From the NCBI GenBank assembly GCA_963755495.1, contig CAVWJS010000006.1, positions 310,001 through 374,000 on the forward strand: a stretch of 64,000 nucleotides of DNA, in the 5' to 3' direction. Of the stretch, positions 43,107-52,117 are shown one piece after another. The stretch's first letter is position 1. The number at the start of each line of letters is the position of its first letter. Source of the stretch: Bog-473 sp963755495 (GTDB lineage: Bacteria; Actinomycetota; Acidimicrobiia; Acidimicrobiales; RAAP-2). The notes under the pieces were generated by a model. It ran no database searches. It had not been told where the DNA came from and saw only the letters and a program-made list of their open reading frames with translations. A program made the position numbers and the translations under genes.

Positions 43107-43656
43107 TTGTGATCACAGAGGGTGCAGGATTGAACACGGCCCCTCGATAGAAGGCGAGCTCCGCCACACTCTCGCGAATGTCCTGGAGGGCGCGGTGCCC
43201 GCCCTTCTTCTCGGGTGCGGTCTTGTAGATGTCGGGGTACCAGCGACGGCAGAGCTCTTTGACTGTCGAGACATCGACCGAGCGATAGTGGAGGTAGTCC
43301 TCAATCTCGGGGAGCTGGGTGGCCAGGAAGCGGCGGTCGGTCCCAATGGAGTTACCGGCGAGAGGGACGGTCCCTGCCTGTGGGATATGGAGTTTGAGAA
43401 ACTCCAGTGTCTGCGCGCCAGCGTCTTGGAGGGTGAGCGTGGACGCTTCAATTTCGCGGAGTAGGCCCGATCGAGTGTGCATGGCGATTACGAAATCATC
43501 CATTTCCGCCAATTGTTCCGGCGTGGCATGGACGACCAGGTCAGGCCCCTCCGCCACAATGGTCAAGTTGTCGTCGGTCACCAAGGAGGCAATCTCCACG
43601 ATGACGTGGCGGGAGGGCTCGAGTCCCGTCATCTCCAGATCGATCCAGGCCAGCAT
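43096..43656 (-). CDS. orn: Oligoribonuclease
   Basis: A 186-residue DEDDh 3'-5' exoribonuclease that finishes degradation of short RNAs and pGpG. WIDLEMTGLEPSRHVIVEIA contains the first Asp and Glu, SIGTDRRFLATQLPEIEDYLHYR the second Asp, and KKGGHRALQDIRESVAELAFYR the His and last Asp. Length and motifs are standard. The stop overlaps the start of the acyl-CoA ligase. dut diverges 70 bases upstream. Confidence 0.96.
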   Translation of the reverse strand: MLAWIDLEMTGLEPSRHVIVEIASLVTDDNLTIVAEGPDLVVHATPEQLAEMDDFVIAMHTRSGLLREIEASTLTLQDAGAQTLEFLKLHIPQAGTVPLAGNSIGTDRRFLATQLPEIEDYLHYRSVDVSTVKELCRRWYPDIYKTAPEKKGGHRALQDIRESVAELAFYRGAVFNPAPSVITSDD

Positions 43657-43726
43657 GGGCGGGATGCTACTGGTCAGCGTCAGAGGCGCGGCAATACCGA
43701 GGATTCATTCCCTGTAATGTCCGACG

Positions 43727-44170
43727 ATGTTGCACGTGCCCCTGCACCAACTCGATCCAGAGCTGGGAGTGCCCGCCTACGCCAAACCCGGCGATGCCGG
43801 CGCGGACCTGGTGGCCCGTAAGCCGGCTGTCCTCCCAGCTCAGGGTGGTCGTGCGCTGGTGCCGACGGGAGTGGCAGTGGCCATACCAGAGGGGTACGCC
43901 GGCCTGGTCCTTCCCCGGAGTGGTTTGGCGCTGCGCCATGGTGTGACGTGCCTCAATGCTCCGGGGCTGATCGACGCCGGGTACCGGGGCGAGCTGCAGG
44001 TCATTTTGGTCAACCATGACCCGGTGGAGGATTACGTCGTGAGTCGAGGGGACCGTATTGCCCAGCTGGTCATCGTGCGCGTCGAGGAAGCGACGTTCGC
44101 AATCGTCGGCGCCGACGGGCTCGGTGAGGCGGCGCGGGGGTCGGGTGGATTCGGACACACGGGCACATGA
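43727..44170 (+). CDS. dut: Deoxyuridine 5'-triphosphate nucleotidohydrolase
   Basis: dUTPase of 147 residues, which hydrolyses dUTP to dUMP and keeps uracil out of DNA. The five motifs are visible: AKPGDAGADLVA, PEGYAGLVLPRSGLALRHG, GLIDAGYRGELQVILVNH, RGDRIAQLVIVRVE and the C-terminal RGSGGFGHTGT arm that closes over the substrate. The stop overlaps the WS/DGAT ATG (ATGA). Confidence 0.96.
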   Translation: MLHVPLHQLDPELGVPAYAKPGDAGADLVARKPAVLPAQGGRALVPTGVAVAIPEGYAGLVLPRSGLALRHGVTCLNAPGLIDAGYRGELQVILVNHDPVEDYVVSRGDRIAQLVIVRVEEATFAIVGADGLGEAARGSGGFGHTGT

Positions 44171-45609
44171 AGCCGCTCGAAGGGATGGACGGCGCCTTTT
44201 TGTCGTTCGAGACACCGACCACACCCTTGCATGTCGGGTTGGTTATGGTGCTCGACCCACCGGAGGGCGCCCGCTCGCTCTTCTCCCCGACGACGCGGTA
44301 CGCCCAGATCCGACGCGTGGTCGCACAACGTCTTCACTTGGTGGGCCCGTTCCGCCAACGGGCCATGCGGGTGCCGTTGGGTCTCCATCACCCGGTGTGG
44401 GTCGACGACCCGGACTTCGAGCTGGACGACCACCTCTCGCGTGCGAGCCTCCCATCGCCGGGCGGGCCGGCCGAGCTCGACGCTTTCGTGGCCCAGGCAA
44501 TGGGTCGCAGACTCGACCCCAACCGTCCGTTGTGGGAGATGTACGTGGTCGAAGGACTAGCCGGTGATCGCACCGCACTGATCGCCAAGGTGCATCACGC
44601 CATCCTCGACGGCGTCAGTGGCGCCTCCATGTTGGCCGTATTCCTCGATCTCAGCCCCCGCACGCGCCTCATGCCCACACCAATGGAGAGATGGGAACCG
44701 GAACCGCTGCCGGGCAGCGTGCAGATGTTGCGCTACGCCGCGACGTCGCTCTCGCGGCAGCCGGGGCGGGCGCTGAGCACCATCAATGCCGGCGTAGAGG
44801 TCATCGCCGATCTCGGCATGCACAACCAAGAGCTCCTCCGCCGCGGCGAAACGCCGCCCCCCGGTTTCTTCTCGGCGCCGCGAACCTCATTCAATGGAAC
44901 CGTGTCGAGTCGCAAGCGTTTCTCATCTCTCTCACTCCCGCTCGAGGATGCCAAGCTGATCCGCCACACGTTCGGTGGCACGGTCAACGACGTCATTCTG
45001 GCCGGTGTCGCCGGGGGATTGCGGCGACTGCTGCAAGGGCGCGCAGAGATTGTCCAGCAGCCTTTGGTAGCGATGGTGCCCGTATCGACTCGACCTGATG
45101 ATGAAGGTGGTGCGCTCGGCAATCAGATTTCGGCGATGTTGGTCAGTCTCGCCACCGACGTCGACGATCCGCTCCAGCGACTTGCTGTCATCGCTCATTC
45201 GACCAAGGTGGCCAAGGAGCAAGAGCAACTGCATCGCGGCAGGGTGCTCGGAGACGTGGCGCAGATGGCGGCCCCCGGTGTGATGTCGCGGGTGGCCCGT
45301 GCCGTCGCCGGCACCAAAATATTCGACCGGGTCCGCCCACCGTTCAACGTCATGGTCTCGAGCGTGAAGGGTCCCGATTTCTCGCTCTTCTGCGCCGGTA
45401 GTCGGGTGTCCGCCCTCTATCCGGTGGGACCTGTGGCCGAGGGAGTGGGACTCAACGTGACGATCTTTTCGTATCTCGACCAGCTCCACTTCGGGTTGCT
45501 GGCCTGTCGCAAGCTCCTGCCCGAGCTCGACGACCTGGCGGTCAGCATCGACGATGCCTTCGGCGAATTGGTCGGGTGCGCCCTCGATGCCCGCGGCGCG
45601 GTGGGGTAG
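44167..45609 (+). CDS. Wax ester synthase/diacylglycerol acyltransferase (WS/DGAT)
   Basis: A 480-residue bifunctional acyltransferase that makes wax esters or triacylglycerol from acyl-CoA. MKPLEGMDGAFLSFETPTTPLHVG is the family start, the active site KVHHAILDGVSGASML contains HHxxxDG, and FGGTVNDVILAGVAGGLRRLL, NQISAMLVSL and NVMVSSVKGPDF are typical later blocks. It is membrane-associated, and actinobacteria use such enzymes for storage lipid. It overlaps dut by four bases, and tRNA-Gly follows. Confidence 0.95.
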   Translation: MKPLEGMDGAFLSFETPTTPLHVGLVMVLDPPEGARSLFSPTTRYAQIRRVVAQRLHLVGPFRQRAMRVPLGLHHPVWVDDPDFELDDHLSRASLPSPGGPAELDAFVAQAMGRRLDPNRPLWEMYVVEGLAGDRTALIAKVHHAILDGVSGASMLAVFLDLSPRTRLMPTPMERWEPEPLPGSVQMLRYAATSLSRQPGRALSTINAGVEVIADLGMHNQELLRRGETPPPGFFSAPRTSFNGTVSSRKRFSSLSLPLEDAKLIRHTFGGTVNDVILAGVAGGLRRLLQGRAEIVQQPLVAMVPVSTRPDDEGGALGNQISAMLVSLATDVDDPLQRLAVIAHSTKVAKEQEQLHRGRVLGDVAQMAAPGVMSRVARAVAGTKIFDRVRPPFNVMVSSVKGPDFSLFCAGSRVSALYPVGPVAEGVGLNVTIFSYLDQLHFGLLACRKLLPELDDLAVSIDDAFGELVGCALDARGAVG

Positions 45610-45718
45610 CGCGTCGGCGGGCTGGCACCCTGGTCGAGTCCCGAAATTCGCAGGTAGATTCCTCGCCGCCATGGTGGTTTCTCCCACGGCCAGAGGGAAG
45701 CTAGGCTCAATGCTCCAC

Positions 45719-45793
45719 GCGGAAGTGGCGCAGCGGTAGCGCACAACCTTGCCAAGGTTGGGGTCGCGGGTTCGAATCCCGTCTTCCGCTCCA
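45719..45793 (+). tRNA. tRNA-Gly (anticodon GCC)
   Basis: Acceptor stem GCGGAAG pairs with CTTCCGC; the D arm is GCGCAGCGGTAGCGC; the anticodon arm AACCTTGCCAAGGTT has loop TTGCCAA and anticodon GCC; the T arm is CGGGTTCGAATCCCG; CCA is encoded at 45791-45793. Its 3' half is duplicated at 47572-47630. Confidence 0.97.
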
Positions 45794-45805
45794 TTGTGGC
45801 AGGTC
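45746..45805. repeat. Putative attL at the tRNA-Gly 3' end
   Basis: A 60-bp segment covering the tRNA-Gly anticodon arm, T arm, CCA and 12 bases beyond is repeated at 47572-47630 with two substitutions and one missing G. The longest identical core is 37 bases (45761-45797 and 47586-47622). This is the usual footprint of integrase-mediated insertion. Confidence 0.78.
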
Positions 45806-46296
45806 AAAGCGGCTTTTGTAGTGCCGCTCTGTTGGTCCCTGCTGAGAAACTCTACTACCAGGCGCGGAATGGCCCGCAGGTAGTTAGGGCACTCCAAACT
45901 CGCTGCCTTTCAACCGAGCAACATTCGCGACATCACCATTACGCCTGGTCACCGTCGAGATGGCAGCCCGACACTTCGGGTCACCTGCACCATCGTCCCG
46001 GTTAAAGACACGGTGGGGTCGGCGGTAACGGGTGGAACTACGTCGAGTACGAAGCGCTGTGGGGTACGGCTCTATCGGCAGCCGGATGTCTCCGAAGAGA
46101 CGTACGCGAGACCTATGACGGCTGGGCTTCGCACGTCGAATGAGGCGCCAATACCGAATGGATCTCCCGCCAAGCGATGCTTAGCTGCGACAGCTCCGCC
46201 CGCTGCGTCCACAGCGAGAAGTGCGATGAGCAGTCGCTTAGTTGTGAGCTCCGAGGCAGTATGTGAGTATCGAACTGAGGAGCCCTGAATCCAAGA
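45806..46296. other. 491-bp region with no gene seen, left end of the putative island
   Basis: Only short frames without family resemblance occur, and base composition is more mixed than in the core. No integrase or excisionase remnant is recognised. Confidence 0.5.
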
Positions 46297-47454
46297 ATGA
46301 TTGACGTCACCGCATTGCCCAAAATCTCAGCTGACGCACACGTCAACGAGCCCCATGACCTTTGGTACAAGAGGTTACCGGTCGACTTGCGGGAAGCATC
46401 GCCTCATCGCATTCAGACGGAGAATGACGGGGGGTGGCGTCTTGTAGTTAACGGCGAGGTCGATGAGTCGGGCGGCCGGATCGGTACGGGCGAGGTCGGG
46501 AACGATCGTTCGATAACCATTGAAGCCCGGCGCGCTGCGTTGGAGGCACTAGAAGAGGATAAGCGGAGAGAGGCCGATGCTTCCATCGATGCCCGGTTGA
46601 CGATGATGCACACAGATGGCATCCATGGCGAAATGATCTATCCGACCATCGGACTTTATGTCTACGGAGTTGAGCGCCCCGACGTGGGAATAGCTTCGTG
46701 CCGGGTGTACAACGACTGGATCGAAGCGCGCATTGGTGGCGGTAATCCGAGGGTTCGATATGCCGCGCTGGTGCCGGCTTGGGATATCGCATCGGCGATC
46801 GCCGAAGTGCAACGAGTGGCTCAATGGAGCGGAGTAGGTGCGCTGATGCTTCCCCTCGTCGGAACGCCGAGTTGGAACCTTCCTCAATGGGAGCCGCTGT
46901 GGAGTGCAATCGAGGAAACAGGTCTCCCGGTGGTAATGCATCAGGGAACCGGCCATAGCATGATTTTCTTCCGCGGTTGGGGCAGTCCTACCGCCAATCT
47001 TCTGGCAACCCAGTCCATGGCCTCATGGACAGCTTCCTTAGTTTCATGCAGTGGTGTCCTGGAGCGTCATCCGGATCTCCATTTCGTATTGGTCGAAGTG
47101 AATGCTGGGTGGATGGCTTGGACGATGAGCACATTGGATGAATACTTCATCGCTCACAAAGCGGCGCTCCGCAACCCGCATCTTCCGGAATTGCCGAGTC
47201 ACTACCTGCGACGTCAGGTGCACGCAACCTTCCAAAGAGACCCGGTGGCCATAGCTGCAAGAGAATTCACCGGGGTGAACTGTCTTATGTGGGGAAATGA
47301 CTTTCCCCATGACGAAGGAACGTTCCCCGATTCCCACAAGGTTCTGGCCGATCTGCTTGATGGGGTACAGGCTGAAGATGCCGCCCGCATTAGTGGCGGG
47401 AACGCCCTGGATATTTTTGGCTTCGATCGAACTATCCTCGGAAGCCTTCCGTGA
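46297..47454 (+). CDS. Amidohydrolase family protein (Amidohydro_2 type), island-borne
   Basis: A 385-residue metal-dependent hydrolase or decarboxylase. ISADAHVNEPHDLWYKRLP is the N-terminal metal site, MLPLVGTPSWNLPQWEPLWSAIEETGLPVVMHQGTGHSM the central His, VLVEVNAGWMAWTMSTLDEY and CLMWGNDFPHDEGTFPDSHKVL the C-terminal Asp region. It is a distant relative of the protein at 830-2104. Its codon use (GTA, ATA, TTA codons present) and local GC are less extreme than the flanking core, which fits acquisition between the two att-like repeats. No ribosome site is obvious upstream of ATG 46297. Substrate unknown. Confidence 0.88.
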   Translation: MIDVTALPKISADAHVNEPHDLWYKRLPVDLREASPHRIQTENDGGWRLVVNGEVDESGGRIGTGEVGNDRSITIEARRAALEALEEDKRREADASIDARLTMMHTDGIHGEMIYPTIGLYVYGVERPDVGIASCRVYNDWIEARIGGGNPRVRYAALVPAWDIASAIAEVQRVAQWSGVGALMLPLVGTPSWNLPQWEPLWSAIEETGLPVVMHQGTGHSMIFFRGWGSPTANLLATQSMASWTASLVSCSGVLERHPDLHFVLVEVNAGWMAWTMSTLDEYFIAHKAALRNPHLPELPSHYLRRQVHATFQRDPVAIAAREFTGVNCLMWGNDFPHDEGTFPDSHKVLADLLDGVQAEDAARISGGNALDIFGFDRTILGSLP

Positions 47455-47464
47455 CGGGTGGCGT

Positions 47465-47543
47465 TAGTAGAGCGCTCTACAACAGGGACGAATCCGGTGG
47501 ACTCAGTGGAAACCGGGTGGACCTAACTGCAGGCCAGGGGACT
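47465..47543. repeat. 79-bp direct repeat, copy 1
   Basis: This segment, beginning with the palindrome-containing tagtagagcgctctacaac, matches 56145-56223 over 79 bases without gaps at about 70 identical positions. Together the copies bracket the catabolic cluster. In the frame used by the downstream copy this one carries a TAA, so it is non-coding or a gene relic. Confidence 0.78.
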
Positions 47544-47571
47544 GGTTAGAACCACGTGGACGGAAACCGCC

Positions 47572-47630
47572 ACCTTGCTAAGGTTGGGTCGCGGGTTCGA
47601 ATCCCGTCTTCCGCTCCATTGTAGCAGGTC
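47572..47630. repeat. Putative attR (tRNA-Gly 3' duplicate)
   Basis: Partial copy of tRNA-Gly from the anticodon arm to past the 3' end, lacking the acceptor 5' strand and D arm, so it is not a functional tRNA. It is paired with 45746-45805. Confidence 0.78.
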
Positions 47631-47829
47631 GGGTGGGGTTTCTGGGGCCGTCGTTGACCATGATCACGGGGATGATCTCACCGGTCTCGGGATCTGTGCG
47701 GTCCTCGCGCAGTGTCGCTCCCAGCGGACCTTCGGGCTGAGTCGATCTCCTACTAAGGGGTTGACAGGTCGCATCGAGGTAGGTAGTAATGGCTTCTCGT
47801 ACGACTCGAACTTGCACGAGGAGGCGTAG

Positions 47830-48408
47830 ATGGCACGACTGAAATCGGTCGAGTTCCCCGGCGTGGACATTGACTCCCTTGATCAGGGAGCACGCGTCAA
47901 CATGGGTGTCGGCGGCATCCTGGCTCAGCGTCCCGAGATCGCAGTTGCTCTCGGTGTGTTTTCAGACGCGGTCATTCATGCCGGGACGCTGCCACGTCGC
48001 TTGACTGAGTTGATCCGCCTCCGAATTGCATTTCACAACCAGTGCCGGAGTTGCATGTCTATCCGCTACCGGGAGGCGATAGACGACGGGGTCACCGAGG
48101 ACCTGGTCTGCTCCCTCGAGAAACCGGAGGAGGCTCCGGAACTCACCGCGGCCGAGCGGGCAGCGCTTCGATTCGCCGACTTGTTCGCCACCAACCATCT
48201 GGCCATAGACGATGCCGTCTACGACGATCTTCGCCAGTACTACAGCGAGGGCGAGCTTGTCGAGATCGGATTGAACTGCGCTCTTGACGTCGGTATCGGC
48301 AGACTGGCAGCAACGTGGCACGTTACCGACGATCTTTCCGAAGAGTTCAAGCGCGATGGTGTCGTTCTCGGTCCGTGGGATCTGGCGGATTCCCTCGTCG
48401 TTTCGTGA
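47830..48408 (+). CDS. Carboxymuconolactone decarboxylase/AhpD-like protein
   Basis: A 192-residue helical protein of the CMD/AhpD superfamily. LPRRLTELIRLRIAFHNQCRSCMSIRYREAIDDG carries the CxxC plus downstream residues typical of peroxidase-linked AhpD-like members, not the decarboxylases of protocatechuate breakdown. The second helical repeat (ELTAAERAALRFADLFATNHLAIDDAVYDDL) is standard. It probably reduces peroxides or a thiol partner. It is the first gene of the cluster between the 79-bp repeats. Confidence 0.88.
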   Translation: MARLKSVEFPGVDIDSLDQGARVNMGVGGILAQRPEIAVALGVFSDAVIHAGTLPRRLTELIRLRIAFHNQCRSCMSIRYREAIDDGVTEDLVCSLEKPEEAPELTAAERAALRFADLFATNHLAIDDAVYDDLRQYYSEGELVEIGLNCALDVGIGRLAATWHVTDDLSEEFKRDGVVLGPWDLADSLVVS

Positions 48409-48598
48409 CGCGGGGGCCGCGGCTGGGCAGTGAGAATGAGAACCGAGATTCTACGGAATAAGCCAAGTGCAGCACGCAGCTAAGAGCCTTTGTGAGGCGA
48501 GGTCTATTGATCTGTGTAGGGAGGATTCCCAGAGCGAGACGAAGTCGCGATACTGCACCAGTGCGACATCAGATCGAAAGCGACTGGCTGGCGCCTGT

Positions 48599-49573
48599 CT
48601 AGTGCCCGAACGCCGGAAGGACCTCGTGCTCAAAGAGGCGCAGGCTCTCCCACGCCAAGGCGGGTGGCATCCCCCCACACAGTGGGTGGAGGTTGACGAA
48701 CGGTGACGGGACACCCCGAAGCTCGCTGACGAATTCCTCCGGGGTGACGACGCGATAGCGGCCACTCGCCCGAAGCTCCTGGGTGCTCTGGACGGTCCGG
48801 TACGGGCTGGCCACGTTGTCCTCGGCCTGCCATGCGCCGTAGGCGTTCATCTCGTGGAGAAAAAACGGCGCCATTTGCTCCCACCCTCGTTCGGGGTCTG
48901 TGGCAAAGGCAATATTCACGGTGTCGAACCCGGGGAACGGCCCAGGATCTGGCTTGCCGAGGCGGACCATCTCGTCTCGATACCAGACCCAGGCGGCCGG
49001 AATGCTGGGAACGAAGCCGTCCCCGATACGCGCCGCTCGCCGGGCGGCCGGCTCGCTCCCGCCTCCCATGACGATTCTCGGTCCGCCGGGCTGGTAGGGC
49101 GCAGGCGTCACCTGCACAGTTCGGCCCCGATAGCTGAAGGGCTGGCCGGTGAAGGCCGCACGAAGGGTCTCGACGGTTTCGGTAATTCGTTGCGGCCGCT
49201 CATTCATGGGAACGCCAAACATGGAGAACTCCTCATGAACGTAGCCCCCGGCCAGGATGATATCGAAGCGTCCTTGGCTGAGGTTGTCGACCACTGCGAT
49301 GTCCTCGGCGAGCCGCAGGGGATCATGGAACGGAGCGAGAAGCGCACCAATGCCTAGCCGGGCCGAAGTCGAACGCTGAGCCATCGCGGCCAACATGGGG
49401 AGGGCGCTCGGAAGGTACCCATCGGGTGATCCGTGGTGTTCTGAGACCCCAATGCTCACACAGCCCAAGGCGTCAGCCCACTCGACCATGTCAAGGGCGG
49501 CGGCATAACGCTCCGCCATGGAAGTGCCCGCTATCGGAGGGTTACGGAAGTCGAAACGCAATGAAAACAGCAC
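48599..49573 (-). CDS. LLM class flavin-dependent oxidoreductase
   Basis: A 324-residue luciferase-like monooxygenase (F420- or FMN-dependent TIM barrel). LRFDFRNPPIAGTSMAERYAAALDMVEWADALGCVSIGVSEHH, FHDPLRLAEDIAVVDNLSQGRFDIILAGGYVHEEFSMFGV and YRGRTVQVTPAPYQPGGPRIVMGGGSEPAARRAARIGDGF are family blocks. It is a clear paralogue of the protein at 53596-54606. It follows the phosphotransferase on the minus strand with an 18-base gap. Which flavin it uses and what it oxidises are not determinable here. Confidence 0.93.
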   Translation of the reverse strand: MLFSLRFDFRNPPIAGTSMAERYAAALDMVEWADALGCVSIGVSEHHGSPDGYLPSALPMLAAMAQRSTSARLGIGALLAPFHDPLRLAEDIAVVDNLSQGRFDIILAGGYVHEEFSMFGVPMNERPQRITETVETLRAAFTGQPFSYRGRTVQVTPAPYQPGGPRIVMGGGSEPAARRAARIGDGFVPSIPAAWVWYRDEMVRLGKPDPGPFPGFDTVNIAFATDPERGWEQMAPFFLHEMNAYGAWQAEDNVASPYRTVQSTQELRASGRYRVVTPEEFVSELRGVPSPFVNLHPLCGGMPPALAWESLRLFEHEVLPAFGH

Positions 49574-49591
49574 AAAACTCCTTTGGTTCGA

Positions 49592-50620
49592 TCAGACGAT
49601 GCCGAGGAGTTGGTACGTCTGGTGATCCGTCAAGGCCGCCCCCAGCCGCGGCATGTGCTGTAACACTTCGTCTCGTCCGCGGATCATCGTGATGACCCAC
49701 ATCAGATATCCGTAGCCGAAGCTCTTTCGGTACAAGTCCCATGCTTCATCGAATGACGGCGCCGGCGCCCCGTTGGCGGCTAGCTCGGCCAGGTAAAATC
49801 GGACGAGTTCTTCTTCATGGGCTCGACGGTCCTCGATGGTCAACACGGAGCCGAGGTGATAGGCAACGTCTTGGGCCCAGTGCCCTGTCTGTGCGTTCTC
49901 CCAGTCGAAAAAGCTGCCGTGCCCCTCCGGATCGAGGTAGACGTTGCCCGTGTGCACGTCGCCATGGAGGACGCACGTGACGGCGAATTCCTGCTGCAGG
50001 CGAAGAGCGGCGGCGAGGTTTTCCCCCGAACAGATCTCGGGCGCAAAGCCATCGGCCCGGCCATCGTCGAGAAACTTCTGGAGGTCTTCGGCGTTACACA
50101 TGGTGGCGAATCGATCGAGCCCGTGACTGAGCCACTGAATGTCCGCCACGAGTTCGAGGCCCCACGTCGTCGCATGGAGGCGGGCGAGCTGTGACAACGT
50201 CTCACGCACGAGTTCCTGGTGGAAAGGGAAATGCGGGTTCATGAACTTGCCGCCCAAGGCGACGATGTCGTCCATCACGATGATCGAGTCCATCCCGTCC
50301 ACCGCGGTGTAGTGCACGCGCGGAAGTCGGAGGTCGAGGCGAGGTGCGACGTCGACGTAGAACATCGCTTCGCCGGCGCTGCCGCCGCCCGAGCCGTCCA
50401 GCCTCGCCTTGGCGCAGTAGTGATTCACGCGACGTCCGGCGGGACCATCGACCGTCACGGCGAACTGCAGCTTCTCGAGCCGCGTCTTTGAGGTGCCGGT
50501 GGTCTCGACGGCGACAATCGTGTCGTCGTCGCCGATGTCATCGAGTGCAGCGTGAAGCCACGCGGGATCGAGGACTTCCTCATGCGTGAGCGGGATGGCT
50601 ACTGTCGGCAGTTGCTCCAT
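49592..50620 (-). CDS. Phosphotransferase (APH/ecdysteroid-kinase-like family)
   Basis: A 342-residue kinase-fold protein. TGTSKTRLEKLQFAVT begins the N-lobe, HYCAKARLDGSGGG holds the ATP-binding Lys region, and CVLHGDVHTGNVYLDPEGHGSFFDWENAQTGHWAQDVAYHLG contains the HGDxHxxN catalytic loop and the metal-binding Asp of FDWE. I start at ATG 50618-50620, with GGAGGAG upstream; the open frame extends further to 50725. Members in actinobacterial catabolic clusters probably phosphorylate alcohols or other hydroxylated substrates rather than antibiotics. It diverges from the solute-binding protein gene. Confidence 0.9.
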   Translation of the reverse strand: MEQLPTVAIPLTHEEVLDPAWLHAALDDIGDDDTIVAVETTGTSKTRLEKLQFAVTVDGPAGRRVNHYCAKARLDGSGGGSAGEAMFYVDVAPRLDLRLPRVHYTAVDGMDSIIVMDDIVALGGKFMNPHFPFHQELVRETLSQLARLHATTWGLELVADIQWLSHGLDRFATMCNAEDLQKFLDDGRADGFAPEICSGENLAAALRLQQEFAVTCVLHGDVHTGNVYLDPEGHGSFFDWENAQTGHWAQDVAYHLGSVLTIEDRRAHEEELVRFYLAELAANGAPAPSFDEAWDLYRKSFGYGYLMWVITMIRGRDEVLQHMPRLGAALTDHQTYQLLGIV

Positions 50621-50709
50621 GTTGGACACGCTCCTCCATCTCTTGCTGCCTGGCTGGATCTCTGGTGGGTTGGACAAATATTGGCGATCAAGACATGCTA
50701 GGACAGTTA

Positions 50710-50724
50710 TGACATTTCTTGTCA
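50710..50724. promoter_or_regulatory. Putative operator (TGACA-N5-TGTCA), copy 1
   Basis: TGACATTTCTTGTCA is an inverted repeat (5+5+5) in the divergent promoter region between the phosphotransferase and the ABC solute-binding protein. Nearly the same 15-mer recurs at 55964-55978 after the TetR gene, so it is a candidate TetR operator. Confidence 0.55.
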
Positions 50725-50851
50725 ATCTTGAGGAACCCCGTTATGCTGAAGGTAGAAGAGCAGTTTTGAGTCATCTTCGCCCATTCAGTTGGGGTTCGTC
50801 TACGTGGACGGGATATGTCTGATCGGCGATTCGCCGCAAGAGGGGGGCAAA

Positions 50852-52117
50852 GTGGGGAAGTTCCGTAGGACCGTGGCCAGTTTTTGCGCTGGTCTCTTAT
50901 TTACTGGCGGCGCGATCGTTGCTCTTGGTTCGTCTCCTTCGGTCGAAGCAGGAGCCAGCACGAGCAAGTCGCCGATTGTCCTTGGACTGATCCTGGCAGA
51001 AACAGGAGGCGACTCATCTTCTTATGTGAATGTCCCCGATGGGGCACAGGCCCGCATCGATGCGCAGAACGCGGCCGGGGGGATTGATGGCCATCCGCTC
51101 AAGCTTGTGGTCGAAGACGACCAGTCCACGACGACTGGTACCTTGGCCGCCTCACAAACCTTGATTCAGGACAAGGGCGCCTTTGGGATTCTGGATGACT
51201 CGTCGGCGACATTCGCGTCCGCCGCTTACATGCAAAAGGCCGGAGTTCCCGTGACTGGCTCAGGAGAGGACGGTCCCGAATGGGATCAGGCGCCAAATTC
51301 GAACATGTTCAGAGTGAGTCCGGCTCTCCTCACGCCGTTTGGCGGAAAGTTCTACAGCTACAACGATGGTGAAGCGGCGCTGAAGGATCTCGGTGTCACC
51401 AAGTTGGCTCAGGTCGTGGCAAACGTTCCCTCTGCCATCGATTCGGCCAACGGAATCTTCGCGGCGGCCAAGCCGCTCGGCATCAGCAAATGTCTCGATG
51501 ACATTGTCCCGCTCGGCGATGTGAACTTCACCACATTTGCTCTGCAAATGAAGCAGGATGGATGCAACGGCGTCGAAGTGCTGAGCATCCTTTCCACCTG
51601 CATCGGCGTACAGAGCGCCCTCAAGCAGGCTGGCCTTAAAGCCGCGGATTTCTGCGCCACGGGCTATGACCAGTCAGTTCTCAGCCAGCCGTCGGCGCTG
51701 GCGACCATGCAGGGCACGTACGCCACGGCGGCGGTGAACGTCCTTGGGAACGACGTATCTGCTCCAGCCAAGCTTCTTCTTAGTCGCTTGAAGAAGTACA
51801 CCAGCTGGCCCGGAGGTATCCCGAGCGCGGAACTCGACTATGCCTACGAGGCTGCCGACCTCATGATCCAAGGATTGAAAGCAGCGGGTCCTAATCCGAC
51901 TCGCAAGGCCGTCATCTCCGACCTGCGCAAGGTCTCCAGCTACACCGCGGGGGGTCTCATCCCCGCACCTGGACTCGATTACACGCACTTCGGCACGCTC
52001 GCCGGAGTGGCGAAGACCCAATGCGAGGTGATCTACCAAGTAAAGGGAAAATCATATGTACCAGCCCTTCATGGAAAGGCGGCCTGCGGCAAGTTGGTCG
52101 TCTCTTCGTCTAGCTAG
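50852..52117 (+). CDS. ABC transporter substrate-binding protein (Leu/Ile/Val-binding, Peripla_BP_6 type)
   Basis: A 421-residue secreted binding protein starting at GTG 50852 (AGAGGGGGG upstream). The signal peptide is FRRTVASFCAGLLFTGGAIVALG, with cleavage probably after EAGA. PIVLGLILAETGGDSSSYVNVPDGAQARIDAQNAAGGIDGHPLKLVVEDDQS is the classical start of branched-chain amino acid-type receptors, and four Cys residues in the middle (GISKCLDD, DGCNGVE, STCIGV, DFCATG) may form disulfides. No cognate permease or ATPase genes are seen within the window. The substrate is probably the compound handled by the surrounding enzymes. Confidence 0.9.
   Translation: MGKFRRTVASFCAGLLFTGGAIVALGSSPSVEAGASTSKSPIVLGLILAETGGDSSSYVNVPDGAQARIDAQNAAGGIDGHPLKLVVEDDQSTTTGTLAASQTLIQDKGAFGILDDSSATFASAAYMQKAGVPVTGSGEDGPEWDQAPNSNMFRVSPALLTPFGGKFYSYNDGEAALKDLGVTKLAQVVANVPSAIDSANGIFAAAKPLGISKCLDDIVPLGDVNFTTFALQMKQDGCNGVEVLSILSTCIGVQSALKQAGLKAADFCATGYDQSVLSQPSALATMQGTYATAAVNVLGNDVSAPAKLLLSRLKKYTSWPGGIPSAELDYAYEAADLMIQGLKAAGPNPTRKAVISDLRKVSSYTAGGLIPAPGLDYTHFGTLAGVAKTQCEVIYQVKGKSYVPALHGKAACGKLVVSSSS

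Noticed and set aside
45806..46296. Possible small gene or integrase remnant left of the island amidohydrolase
   Set aside because: Short frames only, with no recombinase motifs on either strand.
47572..47630. Second tRNA-Gly gene
   Set aside because: It lacks the D arm and the 5' acceptor strand; only the 3' part is present, as expected for an att duplicate.
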